Shown here: positions 25,366 to 33,432 of the stretch, in pieces | Numbering within the stretch: position 1 is the first letter of the stretch | Layout: every line of letters starts with the position of its first letter | Source: Giardia muris | Lineage: Eukaryota > Fornicata > Diplomonadida > Hexamitidae | Assembly (NCBI GenBank): GCA_006247105.1 | Contig: CM016925.1 | Location: forward strand, 2,108,001-2,172,000 | Length of the DNA: 64,000 bases | Reading direction: 5' to 3' | The notes under the pieces: model-generated | What the model saw: only the letters and a program-made list of their open reading frames with translations | The model's database searches: none | Told to the model about the DNA's origin: nothing | Made by a program: the position numbers and the translations under genes

Positions 25366-26342
25366 CAATGAAAAGCTCGGTGGTTACCCTTCTTGATAGA
25401 CAGTTCGAAGAGGGGTCATTACAGCGTCTCTATGGGCTTCCTACTCCACCAACCATGATTGCAACCACATCGGATGGCGAACAAGTTGCAACTCTTTGTT
25501 CAAATAAGGTGGTCGTTAATGGAACAACTATACCAATGCGTGCGACATGGCTCGCTTGGTATGATAGATATAACATCATGTCACGTACACTAGTCAAGGA
25601 GTCACTTGAAGTAAGGCTTTCCACCCCAACCGGAGATAAGATTGCCTCCTGGCCCATCACTCCTTCAACATCAATTGCCTCATCTTCGGAGCTAGGAGTG
25701 CTGGCTTTTGGCTCGAAGGACGTTCGTATCGTTGACGTTCGAAGCAAGCGAGACCTATTCCTCCCATTACGCACCGAGATCGGTTCGATATGCTTTTCCC
25801 GTCATACTCCCTACTTCCTTTATTTTATCCAACATTTAACGGGCAGCATCAGCTATCAAGACCTTCGTAAGCCGAAGGAGCCGTCGATTGAGCTCCAAGA
25901 CTTACAAGACTACGATCCGGACGTTGGGACTCTCACCGTTCATTCCCATGAAGTTTTGAAAGGAAAGGTAATCACGTACGTAACCAAGACGAAGATATAT
26001 GGCTGGACTTCAAGTAATGAGTCAGGTTCCGATGATAGTTGGTCCTATCAGTTCACACATCCTATACTACCCGGTACTTGTTGTGAGTTTCTTCATAGAG
26101 ACTTCCTTATACCAACAATTGATCCAAAGGAACAGCCTTGGGTTCCTCCCATACGAGAGAACAGGATTCATCTCGACATCCCATATATCACATGGGACAA
26201 GAGTGGTGCTAAGTACTTGTTGAGTACATCTGGACCGAAGCCAATTGGCCATTCCTTCTTGGCCGGAAGTCATGCGATGGCCACTACCCAACGAGGCTTG
26301 GTATTCGCAGTCGGCCGGATCCTCTACTTGTTGAAGTATTAA
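25362..26342 (+). CDS. Unknown protein, 326 aa, possible beta-propeller
   Basis: The ATG shares the ATGA tetranucleotide with the DHHC stop; a second ATG lies at 25368, right after. The sequence is beta-rich with Trp/Asp repeats that vaguely recall WD40 blades (for example LGVLAFGSKDVRIVDVRSKRD at about 112-131, and FSRHTPYFLYFIQHLTGSISYQDLRKP at about 145-170), but no canonical GH...WD pair can be placed. No signal peptide or membrane helix. The A/T-rich CACAATGACAATGAAA context is the likely start region. I do not recognise a family; a degenerate WD40-like fold is only a suggestion. Confidence 0.65.
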   Translation: MTMKSSVVTLLDRQFEEGSLQRLYGLPTPPTMIATTSDGEQVATLCSNKVVVNGTTIPMRATWLAWYDRYNIMSRTLVKESLEVRLSTPTGDKIASWPITPSTSIASSSELGVLAFGSKDVRIVDVRSKRDLFLPLRTEIGSICFSRHTPYFLYFIQHLTGSISYQDLRKPKEPSIELQDLQDYDPDVGTLTVHSHEVLKGKVITYVTKTKIYGWTSSNESGSDDSWSYQFTHPILPGTCCEFLHRDFLIPTIDPKEQPWVPPIRENRIHLDIPYITWDKSGAKYLLSTSGPKPIGHSFLAGSHAMATTQRGLVFAVGRILYLLKY

Positions 26343-26346
26343 AAGA

Positions 26347-26676
26347 ATGACAGCTATGGGCACCATCGACAATAAGCTTGAGACGTTGCAGAGTGACTTC
26401 AAGACGTTTCGCGAGAACTTGACTTCTCTCGAGCAGGAAGTCACAACCCACATGCGAAAGATGAACACGATGTCTGCAGACCTAGCTAAGTTCATCTCCG
26501 CGTTGGAGTCGGCCCAACTCGCCGCGATGGAGACCAGTGACAAGAGTACGGCCACCCTATCGGCCAAACTATCTGCAAACATGGCATCCACTCTTGATGG
26601 GATCAATAAGGAGCTTATGAAGCTACAAGACTTGAAGCATGAGGTTGGGCGTGTTCGAGAGGCATGGCAAGCTTAA
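26347..26676 (+). CDS. Small coiled-coil protein, 109 aa
   Basis: ATG at 26347, four bases after the previous stop, with another in-frame ATG at 26356. The chain is almost entirely helical, with heptad-like spacing from about 7 to 105 and no Cys or Trp except near the end (REAWQA). The context AAAAGA before the ATG is A-rich. It resembles small structural coiled coils of basal-body or tethering complexes, but no family can be named. Its stop codon TAA shares the palindrome TTAA with the stop of the convergent gene. Confidence 0.6.
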   Translation: MTAMGTIDNKLETLQSDFKTFRENLTSLEQEVTTHMRKMNTMSADLAKFISALESAQLAAMETSDKSTATLSAKLSANMASTLDGINKELMKLQDLKHEVGRVREAWQA

Positions 26677-27038
26677 ACCCTCTTACCTAGAACCCGATCT
26701 TGGAAGGACTTGGAAGTCCGAGGACGGAGCTCCTTCCCAGTGAACTTTTGGGGCTTCTTCAACTCATTAGTAGCGCGTTGCTTGATTGTAGTCGTAGTTG
26801 GACCTCTTTCATTCGTGTTGGGTCCGAGGGTGTTTTCTTTCGATTCCGAACGCTTCAGACGTTGTAAGGTCTTAGAGATCTTAATATCGCCGGGTTGTAA
26901 GTCGTTCCGGAACCCAAGGCCCGAGACTACTTCGGGTTGCATTTGAGGAAGCTCAATCTTCTCTGTATCCGTCTTAGCATCTGGGAAGTACATCTGAAGG
27001 AGCATATCAACGGAAGGAGTACTCTTGTGAGATGACAT
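26673..27038 (-). CDS. Small basic protein, unknown, 121 aa
   Basis: Start set at the ATG at 27038 (MSSHKSTPSVDML), 16 bp from the divergent gene's ATG; an in-frame ATG at 27137 would lie inside that gene's coding sequence. The protein has a short amphipathic N-terminus (SVDMLLQMYF), a polar middle and a basic Lys/Arg/Thr-rich C-terminal half (about 60-121), probably disordered and possibly nucleic-acid- or microtubule-binding. No domain is recognised. The stop is shared in a TTAA palindrome with the convergent small coiled-coil gene. Confidence 0.55.
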   Translation of the reverse strand: MSSHKSTPSVDMLLQMYFPDAKTDTEKIELPQMQPEVVSGLGFRNDLQPGDIKISKTLQRLKRSESKENTLGPNTNERGPTTTTIKQRATNELKKPQKFTGKELRPRTSKSFQDRVLGKRV

Positions 27039-27054
27039 CAAAATAACGACTATT
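27039..27054. promoter_or_regulatory. 16-bp bidirectional promoter region
   Basis: Only CAAAATAACGACTATT separates two divergent ATGs (27038 minus and 27055 plus). Its core AATAACGACTATT is nearly palindromic, so each strand carries a similar A/T-rich element next to its start codon. Confidence 0.6.
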
Positions 27055-28968
27055 ATGTCAGCTAAGGGTATACCGAGTTTACCATGTCTATCCCCAATGG
27101 ACTTACGGACTAACACAGTTATCAAGCACACTTCCATACGGAAGGGAGAAGGGTCTTATCGCACTCCTCCACAACCCCTTAAAGATGCATATAACTCGTC
27201 GATCCAGGCGGCTCTTTCTCCGCATCGAACTATTGATGGGATTTCATACCCTTCGCCAGAAACGCGCTTCGAAATATGTCATCACTTTCGTGAAAGACAA
27301 GCGAAAGGACAACAAGTTCCAACAGATCTTCGAGCAGGAAGGATATCTGGGACATTACTGGCATTATCACCATTGAGTGGAGCCTCTCTCTCACCTGTGG
27401 CCTCGAAGACGCAGGAGGAAGAGGTACCCAACTCGATCGTCCTTGATATTCAACGGATGAGACAACTCTATGCACAGGCTGAAGCTTTAGATGATGGCAG
27501 TGGGCACATATATTGCATCGGAGGTATAAGCCACTATGAGCTACTTCATCGGGTTCTTCGTCCACATAAGCCAGTCGAGCTGGTTGATATTGTCACCATC
27601 GGCCCTGAAGGGTATCCTTTCAATAGTGCTCGACGAAGGATCGCTAAGCTCACCTTGGAGATCGCTAAGGAAAGAGGGATTTATGCTCGGAAGCTCCTAT
27701 ATGATGCGAAAATTCGAGTGTACCCTCAATCTCTCGACGAAATATGGCCTCCCGGTGCAACGGAGCTGATGCATATCACAAAGGAGGATATGCGAGCGTC
27801 CTCGCTTGAGCATGTTCGACTTCCTTCCGCTACGACGGCCGAGGCACGTCAAGAAGAGCACGGCATTGTCATTGATGAGATCAAAGAACAGATTGGGATC
27901 CATCTACGTCAGCTCTTCATGCCAGAAATATTACTCGTCATTTCTCAGTTAAAGCAGACTGGGTATCTACGTCCATGTGACCCATTGCATTCCAAACTAC
28001 TCGAGGTCTATACGAAATATAATACCGACAAGCCTCCAAACCCTGTCCATAACCCTGATAGCCGAGATTGGGTTTCTTGCCATATCTCCGAGAGAGATCT
28101 TTCGCAGGAACCTAGCTTCAGTGACGTGTACAGATATCTTGAAGGCCTTATCCTTGTAATAGACTGGACCGCCTTGTTCGGAGGTGTACGACCCACGACC
28201 TCCGAAATCAACAGTATCGCAGTCAAGATAATCTCTCCCATCACCGCCGCGTTGGCACTGACCATGGGGAGGTTCATAGAGTATGCTTATCTTGTCCCAT
28301 TGGCACGTATTCTTAACGATGAGCAAATCCAAGAGTATCTTCGTACCCTTGCCATTGCGAATAAGCCAACATCCGTCCTGTCATTAGAGTTCCTTAGGGA
28401 ACGAGGAAAGGCTTTAACAAAGGTAGAGGAATCAAAGTACAAATGCAGGTACTTTACCCAGATCCGAGCGCGATTGCAACGACTTCAATATGAAGCTCTA
28501 AATAGCGAGTATATAAAGACTCAAATTCATCATATGCATACGTTAATCTCGAAGCTAAAGGACACACCCGTGCTCCCCGATATCCTTTCAGACGATGGGG
28601 CTCAAGAACTTATCAATTATCTTGGGACCTTCATGAAGAGATCAGATGTCATGTCCATCAACCAGACCACCTTGCGATTGCTTCGTGGCAGATTCCTGAT
28701 GACCTTTAAGCAAGCCTGTCCATATCCGGAAACTGTTAAGATTCGAAGGCATAAAGCCTTTCATTTCCTGATTTGTATAGTGGCTGCGAAGCTGGCCGCG
28801 ATCAAGGTCGTTGAGGAGAAGTACCCCCTCCAGATCCTCACACAATTCGGCCGCTCTCTCGAATACTCAGCGCTTCAGAGCATTGATACCATCGTTGATG
28901 AGTCTGGTATTTACAAGTCTGGGATAGCGCGAATGCTTAATCAGACAGACCAAGTTCACACTCCTTGA
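27055..28968 (+). CDS. Unknown protein, 637 aa
   Basis: ATG at 27055, directly after the near-palindromic A/T-rich element. The N-terminal 130 residues are polar and Pro/Ser-rich; the rest is mainly helical (about 145-637) with no recognisable motif, signal peptide or membrane segment. The long clean frame and codon use like its neighbours show that it is a real gene. No function is proposed. Its stop is 3 bp from the convergent Sm-like gene. Confidence 0.72.
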   Translation: MSAKGIPSLPCLSPMDLRTNTVIKHTSIRKGEGSYRTPPQPLKDAYNSSIQAALSPHRTIDGISYPSPETRFEICHHFRERQAKGQQVPTDLRAGRISGTLLALSPLSGASLSPVASKTQEEEVPNSIVLDIQRMRQLYAQAEALDDGSGHIYCIGGISHYELLHRVLRPHKPVELVDIVTIGPEGYPFNSARRRIAKLTLEIAKERGIYARKLLYDAKIRVYPQSLDEIWPPGATELMHITKEDMRASSLEHVRLPSATTAEARQEEHGIVIDEIKEQIGIHLRQLFMPEILLVISQLKQTGYLRPCDPLHSKLLEVYTKYNTDKPPNPVHNPDSRDWVSCHISERDLSQEPSFSDVYRYLEGLILVIDWTALFGGVRPTTSEINSIAVKIISPITAALALTMGRFIEYAYLVPLARILNDEQIQEYLRTLAIANKPTSVLSLEFLRERGKALTKVEESKYKCRYFTQIRARLQRLQYEALNSEYIKTQIHHMHTLISKLKDTPVLPDILSDDGAQELINYLGTFMKRSDVMSINQTTLRLLRGRFLMTFKQACPYPETVKIRRHKAFHFLICIVAAKLAAIKVVEEKYPLQILTQFGRSLEYSALQSIDTIVDESGIYKSGIARMLNQTDQVHTP

Positions 28969-28971
28969 GTC

Positions 28972-29196
28972 TCAGGCATGTAGCTGCGTCATGAACACGA
29001 CACTACTCCCTCGGACAAGCAAGTTTGACAGATTCATCTTACTTCCCGCGGCGGTATAGATGCAATCCGAGAGCAGAAGATTACAATGGTCATCGACGCT
29101 AATCAATATACCAGTTACCATGGCATTCCCATCCAACCGGACCGCGATCTTCTGGGACAGGAGAGCCTGAATGAAGGACTGGACCGACTCGACCAT
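28972..29196 (-). CDS. Sm/LSm-fold protein, LSm2-like
   Basis: 74 aa, ATG at 29196. Sm1 motif: VRLDGNAMVTGILISVDDHCNLLLSD (about 18-43), with Gly and Asn at the conserved sites. Sm2 motif: LLVRGSSVVFM (about 59-69). The SVD in Sm1 and the LS..xRGSxV spacing most resemble LSm2, but SmG or LSm6 cannot be excluded. Sm proteins form heptameric rings on U-rich RNA in spliceosomal snRNPs or in mRNA decay. At 74 residues it is almost only the Sm fold. Confidence 0.75.
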   Translation of the reverse strand: MVESVQSFIQALLSQKIAVRLDGNAMVTGILISVDDHCNLLLSDCIYTAAGSKMNLSNLLVRGSSVVFMTQLHA

Positions 29197-29262
29197 TTTT
29201 GACTCTGTCTCGAATTACCTCCGCACACTACCGCTTCATGAGTTATTAGTTGGTCAAGATGG

Positions 29263-30210
29263 CTACCCTTTCTTATCATCGCTAGGGGTGACGAGTTCCA
29301 TGACACGAGACCATGGTTCAGCAAACTCATCAGGAAACCCTTGCATCACGGAATAACGATGATTAAGTCCTTCGATCCGAGGCACCATAAGGGTCTCGTT
29401 GAGCCCGCCATTAGCTGGTCGTTGAATCAAATAGAATACACGTTTGACTCTGGCATGTAAGAGGCACATTGCGCAGAAGATACATGGCTCCCACAGTGTA
29501 TACACATCAAGCCCAGTCAGCAAATATTGCGTCTCCGAAGCCAGACTCACACCTTCTGCGATACATGCCTTCACAGAATGATCCAATGAGTCAAGTATTG
29601 TTCCACTTGGCTCTGACGTATTCCTTATCTTCATCTCAGGCCATTCGGCTACTAGATCTTTTGCACGCTTGCATGCATCTACACAGAGTTTAGTAGGGCA
29701 TACTTTTCCCCCCACAGTTGTTAAAACTGTACTTCCTCGTGCAATAAGTGATGCAGTAAACTCTTTACCAGCCGCAAGTGCATGAAGTGCAAGTCCGACA
29801 ACGCGTGCAAGATTTGTTGCAACAGATTTGTGCTCTCCCTCGAAAACAAAGTCGGAGAGTGTCGGCTCGCGTATGGGCCGCGCAATTGGCCAGTCTGCTC
29901 CTAAATTACGTCGCTCAGGCTCAAACACAAGGTCATTAGTTCGAAAGAGTGTAGAAATGGCGGCCGCTACACCCGTTGGTTCTAGTTTCTCTAACTCCTG
30001 ACTGATACGAGTGACATGTTCGCCAATACAGAGACAGACTAGGATCTTCTCTGAGGTCTTGTATACTCGGCCACAGAGAGGAGGAAGTGCACACTCAGGA
30101 ACGAAGCGAAGAGTGTCTATAAGAGCTCCAACCATACGTGGAGGGACAGCTACACAAAGGACTGGGCGTGTCTCAGGAGCCTGTGGGGGAAGAACAAGAC
30201 GGAGCGGCAT
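29263..30210 (-). CDS. ADAT3/Tad3-like subunit of tRNA adenosine-34 deaminase
   Basis: 315 aa, ATG at 30210. The C-terminal deaminase domain (about 135-290) has zinc ligands His211 and Cys243/Cys246 (EPCIFCAMCLLHARVKRVFY). The active-site motif is HSV (211-213) rather than HAE, so the catalytic Glu is replaced by Val. This is diagnostic of ADAT3/Tad3, the non-catalytic partner of ADAT2/Tad2; the heterodimer converts A34 to inosine in tRNA anticodons. DVYTLWEPC also fits ADAT3. The N-terminal 130 residues match the variable RNA-binding part of the family. The gene's first 38 bp overlap the 3' end of the upstream same-strand RING gene in a different frame, so its promoter lies within that gene. 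Confidence 0.85.
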   Translation of the reverse strand: MPLRLVLPPQAPETRPVLCVAVPPRMVGALIDTLRFVPECALPPLCGRVYKTSEKILVCLCIGEHVTRISQELEKLEPTGVAAAISTLFRTNDLVFEPERRNLGADWPIARPIREPTLSDFVFEGEHKSVATNLARVVGLALHALAAGKEFTASLIARGSTVLTTVGGKVCPTKLCVDACKRAKDLVAEWPEMKIRNTSEPSGTILDSLDHSVKACIAEGVSLASETQYLLTGLDVYTLWEPCIFCAMCLLHARVKRVFYLIQRPANGGLNETLMVPRIEGLNHRYSVMQGFPDEFAEPWSRVMELVTPSDDKKG

Positions 30211-30763
30211 CGTTAGAGCGTGGACGATTTAGGATCTCCTTGAGACGCATCTCACGTCGAAGACTCACCACTAACCCAGTGAGAGCCTTTTCTTTGGCAA
30301 GAACCTGTTCGTGACGGACCCTAGAAGAACGATATTCCGTATCTAGAAGAGTACGCTCCTCCTGAAGCCGATTGATCTTCTCATCGATCTTGCGCACAGA
30401 CGCGTGATATGCTCGAGTCAGTTCTTCAAATGCCTCTGTCTGATTCTTACAGTCAGCAAGAGCCTGCTCCGCAATCTGAAGACGTTGAGTTAGTTGCTCC
30501 AGCGATCCGACAGGACCCTCTGCGCAGTGAGGACAAGCATCTGCACATTCTGCACAGACATTATGTCCGCATGTAGATATAGCTGAGATTGAACTGGCAC
30601 ATACTAGGCAGCATGCTGGTGCCACCGAAGATGCTTCTCCAGTTGCAGACCCGACTGCTAATGTGGCATCCCGCTCTTGCATCCATCGCTGTCGTGCTTC
30701 AATAAGCCGGGCAACGCGTGGGTCGTCACAAGCACGTGACATCCCACTAGAAGCAACTTCCAT
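30173..30763 (-). CDS. RING-type zinc finger protein with coiled coil
   Basis: 196 aa from ATG 30763; ATGs at 30781 (6 residues longer) and 30742 are alternatives, and the longest frame starts with TTG. C3HC4 spacing is C52-x2-C55-x9-C65-x-H67-x2-C70-x2-C73-x3-C77-x2-C80, a RING with a short last loop, so a ubiquitin-ligase-like function is likely. Residues 85-175 are coiled coil, then a Ser/Pro-rich end. A RING followed by a coiled coil is a common arrangement. Its start is 10 bp from the divergent asparagine-synthetase-like gene (or overlaps it, if 30781 is used). The 3' end overlaps the ADAT3 gene start by 38 bp. Confidence 0.65.
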   Translation of the reverse strand: MEVASSGMSRACDDPRVARLIEARQRWMQERDATLAVGSATGEASSVAPACCLVCASSISAISTCGHNVCAECADACPHCAEGPVGSLEQLTQRLQIAEQALADCKNQTEAFEELTRAYHASVRKIDEKINRLQEERTLLDTEYRSSRVRHEQVLAKEKALTGLVVSLRREMRLKEILNRPRSNDAAPSCSSPTGS

Positions 30764-30773
30764 CTTTCTGCAA
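30764..30773. promoter_or_regulatory. About 10-bp divergent start region
   Basis: The plus-strand ATG (30774) and the minus-strand ATG (30763) are separated by TTTCTGCAA-type sequence. If the minus gene used the ATG at 30781, the two start codons would overlap each other. Either way the promoters must extend into both coding sequences. Confidence 0.4.
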
Positions 30774-32036
30774 ATGCTCATCGTCCCAGGTCCCGAGAAT
30801 ACCCTCAATCTCGGTGGGGATGCATCAAGCCTTCTGACGGATGGAAGGACGGTCCTCTATGCCGCCCCAGTCTCTCTCGATGAACCTGAGGTCGAGAAGA
30901 CGATTCTTGCATTACTTGCAGACGAACCCACATCTGTCCCCGCCCCCTTCTACTTCCTTGTTCTTGAGAAGGATAGGAGTGCCGTAACCCTTGTAACAGA
31001 CTTGCACGGCGAGTCCGCACTGGTCTACTCGTCTGGGGGCATTGACACTCGAGATTCGACACTAGCCTCTTGTTATGACTCTGAGTATCTTTCAGACCTC
31101 ACAACAGGAATGTCTGATTGCTCTGGCAAACGCCTCCAGTTCATCGCTCCCGGACGAAGTGTATTCCGATGCGTCGAAGGCCAAGTCGTCCTCACAGAGC
31201 ACAAGCCACCCGTCCTCGTTCCTCTCATGAGCAGTGACTCCGAACCAGCTGTCATGCTCATCGCATCACTAGAGAATGCACTCCTGCTCGAACTTAGAGG
31301 AGCTTCTCAAGTGGCAGTTCTCCTCTCAGGCGGGGTCGACTCGGCACTCATCGGATATGCCCTCCTTGGTCTCGTTCATCGGGGCGCACTTCCTGAGCTT
31401 TCTGTGACGCTTGCAAACGTCTCCTTCGGGGCTGAGAGTCCAGACCGCACAGCATTCGAGACGCTCCGGGCTGACGCAGAACCCAGACTTGGTGGGAGCT
31501 GGGTTTCCATAGACGTCAGCTCTGATGAGTTTCTGGCTGCACTCCCACGAGTAGCCCGTGCAACCTGGCCGTGCTCCTCAACAGTCATGGCCATGAACCT
31601 CGCGTCCGTCTGGTACCACGCGATTCGTGGAGCGAACTCCCCCATCGTGCTCAGTGGGCTCGGCCCAGACGAGTACTGTGGAGCGTATGCACGTGCTCGA
31701 GCGAGTACCGCCTGGAAGGATGCCATCCGAGCGGCACGGGCAGGACTCTTCGAGAGAAACATCCGGCGGGATGCGGGAGTCGCAGCAGCCCTCGGAGTCT
31801 GGCTTCGCTATCCACTTCTCACGTACTCTGTTGCATCCCTCTTTGCAGGACTCCTCGAGACAGATCCAGCACAACTCCAGGACAAGCGTGTCGTTAGAGA
31901 CGCCGCCCGGCTGATGGGCGTCCCTGAATCCATTGCCGCTCGACCGAAGCGCGCCGCACAGTTCGGCTCTGGCTGTGCGCGGATCCTCAGAGGAGACGGA
32001 TACGAGCTCGTGGCGCCCGCACTTCTTCGGGAGTAA
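30774..32036 (+). CDS. Asparagine-synthetase-domain protein (ASNSD1-like)
   Basis: 420 aa from ATG 30774; upstream in-frame sequence is antisense to the RING gene. The ATP-pyrophosphatase loop SGGVDS is at 185-190, and LSGLGPDEYCGAYAR (about 285-300) matches the GxGxDExxxGY loop of asparagine synthetases. The N-terminal Cys2 nucleophile of the glutaminase domain is missing: the protein starts with MLIVPGPENTL, yet residues 1-175 keep a degenerate class-II amidotransferase look (LVYSSGGIDT, SGKRLQFIAPGRS). That is the ASNSD1 pattern. Amide transfer from glutamine is therefore not expected. A poly(A)-type AGTAAAC contains the stop codon. Confidence 0.8.
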   Translation: MLIVPGPENTLNLGGDASSLLTDGRTVLYAAPVSLDEPEVEKTILALLADEPTSVPAPFYFLVLEKDRSAVTLVTDLHGESALVYSSGGIDTRDSTLASCYDSEYLSDLTTGMSDCSGKRLQFIAPGRSVFRCVEGQVVLTEHKPPVLVPLMSSDSEPAVMLIASLENALLLELRGASQVAVLLSGGVDSALIGYALLGLVHRGALPELSVTLANVSFGAESPDRTAFETLRADAEPRLGGSWVSIDVSSDEFLAALPRVARATWPCSSTVMAMNLASVWYHAIRGANSPIVLSGLGPDEYCGAYARARASTAWKDAIRAARAGLFERNIRRDAGVAAALGVWLRYPLLTYSVASLFAGLLETDPAQLQDKRVVRDAARLMGVPESIAARPKRAAQFGSGCARILRGDGYELVAPALLRE

Positions 32037-32539
32037 ACAAGGCGTTTACGAAGCCCCAGTTCGAGGGCGACGCGAGCAAGCGCAGGGCTGAGAGCAGGAC
32101 TGGGGGCTGCAGGACCACCGCGAAGCATCTCGAGGTACACCTGATCCCGCGGGGTATACGTCCGTCCCGCGGAGGTTGCCTCGTACGAGAAGACGACAGG
32201 AGGCGCGACCTCCGAAGTGGAGGGCTGGCCCGTCTCAGGAGCGTTCAGCAGAAGCCGCCGGATGACGGCCGCAGCCTCCTGAAGACAGCGCTCGGTCCGG
32301 GCAGACGCCTCCCGGGGCTCTGTTCCTCCGTCCGAGGAGCTCCCATGCTCATGAGGCACCTGGTCGGGCTCCCCACGAGGAACGAGACGCGTCCGAACGG
32401 GATCCGTGCTGTCAATGTGAAGCACGGCAACAGGATACTCCAGAAGCTCAGGAGGAATGGGACCTTGGCCAGCGGGGGCGAAGAGGGTGAGACCGGAGTC
32501 CGTTCGCTGGAGCGGAAGATAGAAGCCCGGAGAGGCCAT
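31808..32539 (-). CDS. Uncertain gene; 3' part antisense to ASNSD1-like gene
   Basis: 243 aa if read to its stop at 31808, ATG at 32539. The first about 165 residues (non-overlapping, 32040-32539) are protein-like: Pro/Ser-rich, with helices such as TERCLQEAAAVIRRLLL and ALARVALELGLRKRLV. The last about 75 residues run through 229 bp antisense to the ASNSD1-like gene and look like a Ser/Arg-rich shadow. Either the gene overlaps its neighbour unusually far, or the true stop has been lost by a frameshift. No domain was recognised. It is divergent from the H3 gene across 118 bp. Confidence 0.45.
   Translation of the reverse strand: MASPGFYLPLQRTDSGLTLFAPAGQGPIPPELLEYPVAVLHIDSTDPVRTRLVPRGEPDQVPHEHGSSSDGGTEPREASARTERCLQEAAAVIRRLLLNAPETGQPSTSEVAPPVVFSYEATSAGRTYTPRDQVYLEMLRGGPAAPSPALSPALARVALELGLRKRLVYSRRSAGATSSYPSPLRIRAQPEPNCAARFGRAAMDSGTPISRAASLTTRLSWSCAGSVSRSPAKRDATEYVRSG
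32032..32038 (+). terminator. Poly(A) signal AGTAAAC overlapping the stop
   Basis: An exact match to the Giardia AGTRAAY consensus; the TAA at 32034-32036 inside it is the stop codon of the ASNSD1-like gene. Confidence 0.55.
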
Positions 32540-32657
32540 TTAGTGAAGGTTCAGCAATCGACTTGCATCCTCAGAAGTCAGTCCGCCCGTCGAGCATCCT
32601 CATTGCTTTTTTGGGGAGGGGCCGGTCGCGGTAAAGTCGGAAGGGACAAAAGAAAAG

Positions 32658-33143
32658 ATGGCACGCCTCAAGAGCACAGCGATCGATCGGATGAAGTCCG
32701 GAACCCCGCCTCCTGCGCGGAAGACGACAAAGGCTCCTCGAAAGACAATCCTCTCCAAGAAGACCGTTGCTCGCAAGGCCCTTGACGGAAAGCACCGCGA
32801 GGGTCGCTCCTCGTCACGCCGAGCCCGGCCTGGCGCCGTGGCCGCACGTGAGGTTGCCGCCCAGCAGAAGCGTACTGACAACGTAATCCCCTTGGCACCC
32901 TTCTCGCACCTCGTTCGCGAAATCACCGCTGCAACCGGGGCAACCGACATCCGCTTCCAGAGCACGGCAATCCAGGCCCTTCAGAACGCTGCGGAGAGCA
33001 CCCTCATCCAGATCCTCGGGGATTGTCAGACTCTTGCGAACCATGCAAATCGCGTCACCGTCATGGACAAGGACCTCCGCGTCTTCCTCAGAGTTGTTCG
33101 CCCGTCCTGGTACCGTGAATCCGCATACCGAAGTCTAGTGTAA
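32658..33143 (+). CDS. Divergent histone H3 variant
   Basis: 161 aa, ATG at 32658 after ACAAAAGAAAAG. The histone fold is clear: PFSHLVREI, IRFQSTAIQALQNAAES, HANRVTVMDKDLR. It differs from canonical H3 in several ways: a longer tail that keeps ARKTTKAPRK (compare ARKSTGGKAPRK around K9-K14, minus two Gly) but about 13 residues further in; a changed alpha-N helix (VAAREVAAQQKR); one extra residue in loop 1 between REI and RFQ; and a C-terminus RVVRPSWYRESAYRSLV instead of ARRIRGERA. A longer loop 1 and divergent tail are traits of centromeric H3, so it could be cenH3, or the second non-canonical H3 known in Giardia. No him element is visible upstream, unlike H2A. Confidence 0.88.
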   Translation: MARLKSTAIDRMKSGTPPPARKTTKAPRKTILSKKTVARKALDGKHREGRSSSRRARPGAVAAREVAAQQKRTDNVIPLAPFSHLVREITAATGATDIRFQSTAIQALQNAAESTLIQILGDCQTLANHANRVTVMDKDLRVFLRVVRPSWYRESAYRSLV

Positions 33144-33432
33144 ACGGTGTATCGAGGTGTCCATCTTGGGACCGCAGGATCCTGCTGGGTGAGGAGAAGA
33201 CCGTCCTCCAACAGAGCCCTCACGTTCTGGTGTGGTCTGGGACCATCTACAGGCCAATGGCAGACTTCACTCGCCTGTAGAACTGGAGGCGGTCGGAGTA
33301 GCCAGGAGCACACGGGGATCTATCCAGAGGACACCCTGGGAAGTAGAGGAGAAGGGGAGCGTCCCGAAGCGGTGGGGATCAAGCTCTTCGTGCAGGTTCC
33401 GGATTTATACTCTGACCCATTCGGGCACAGGA

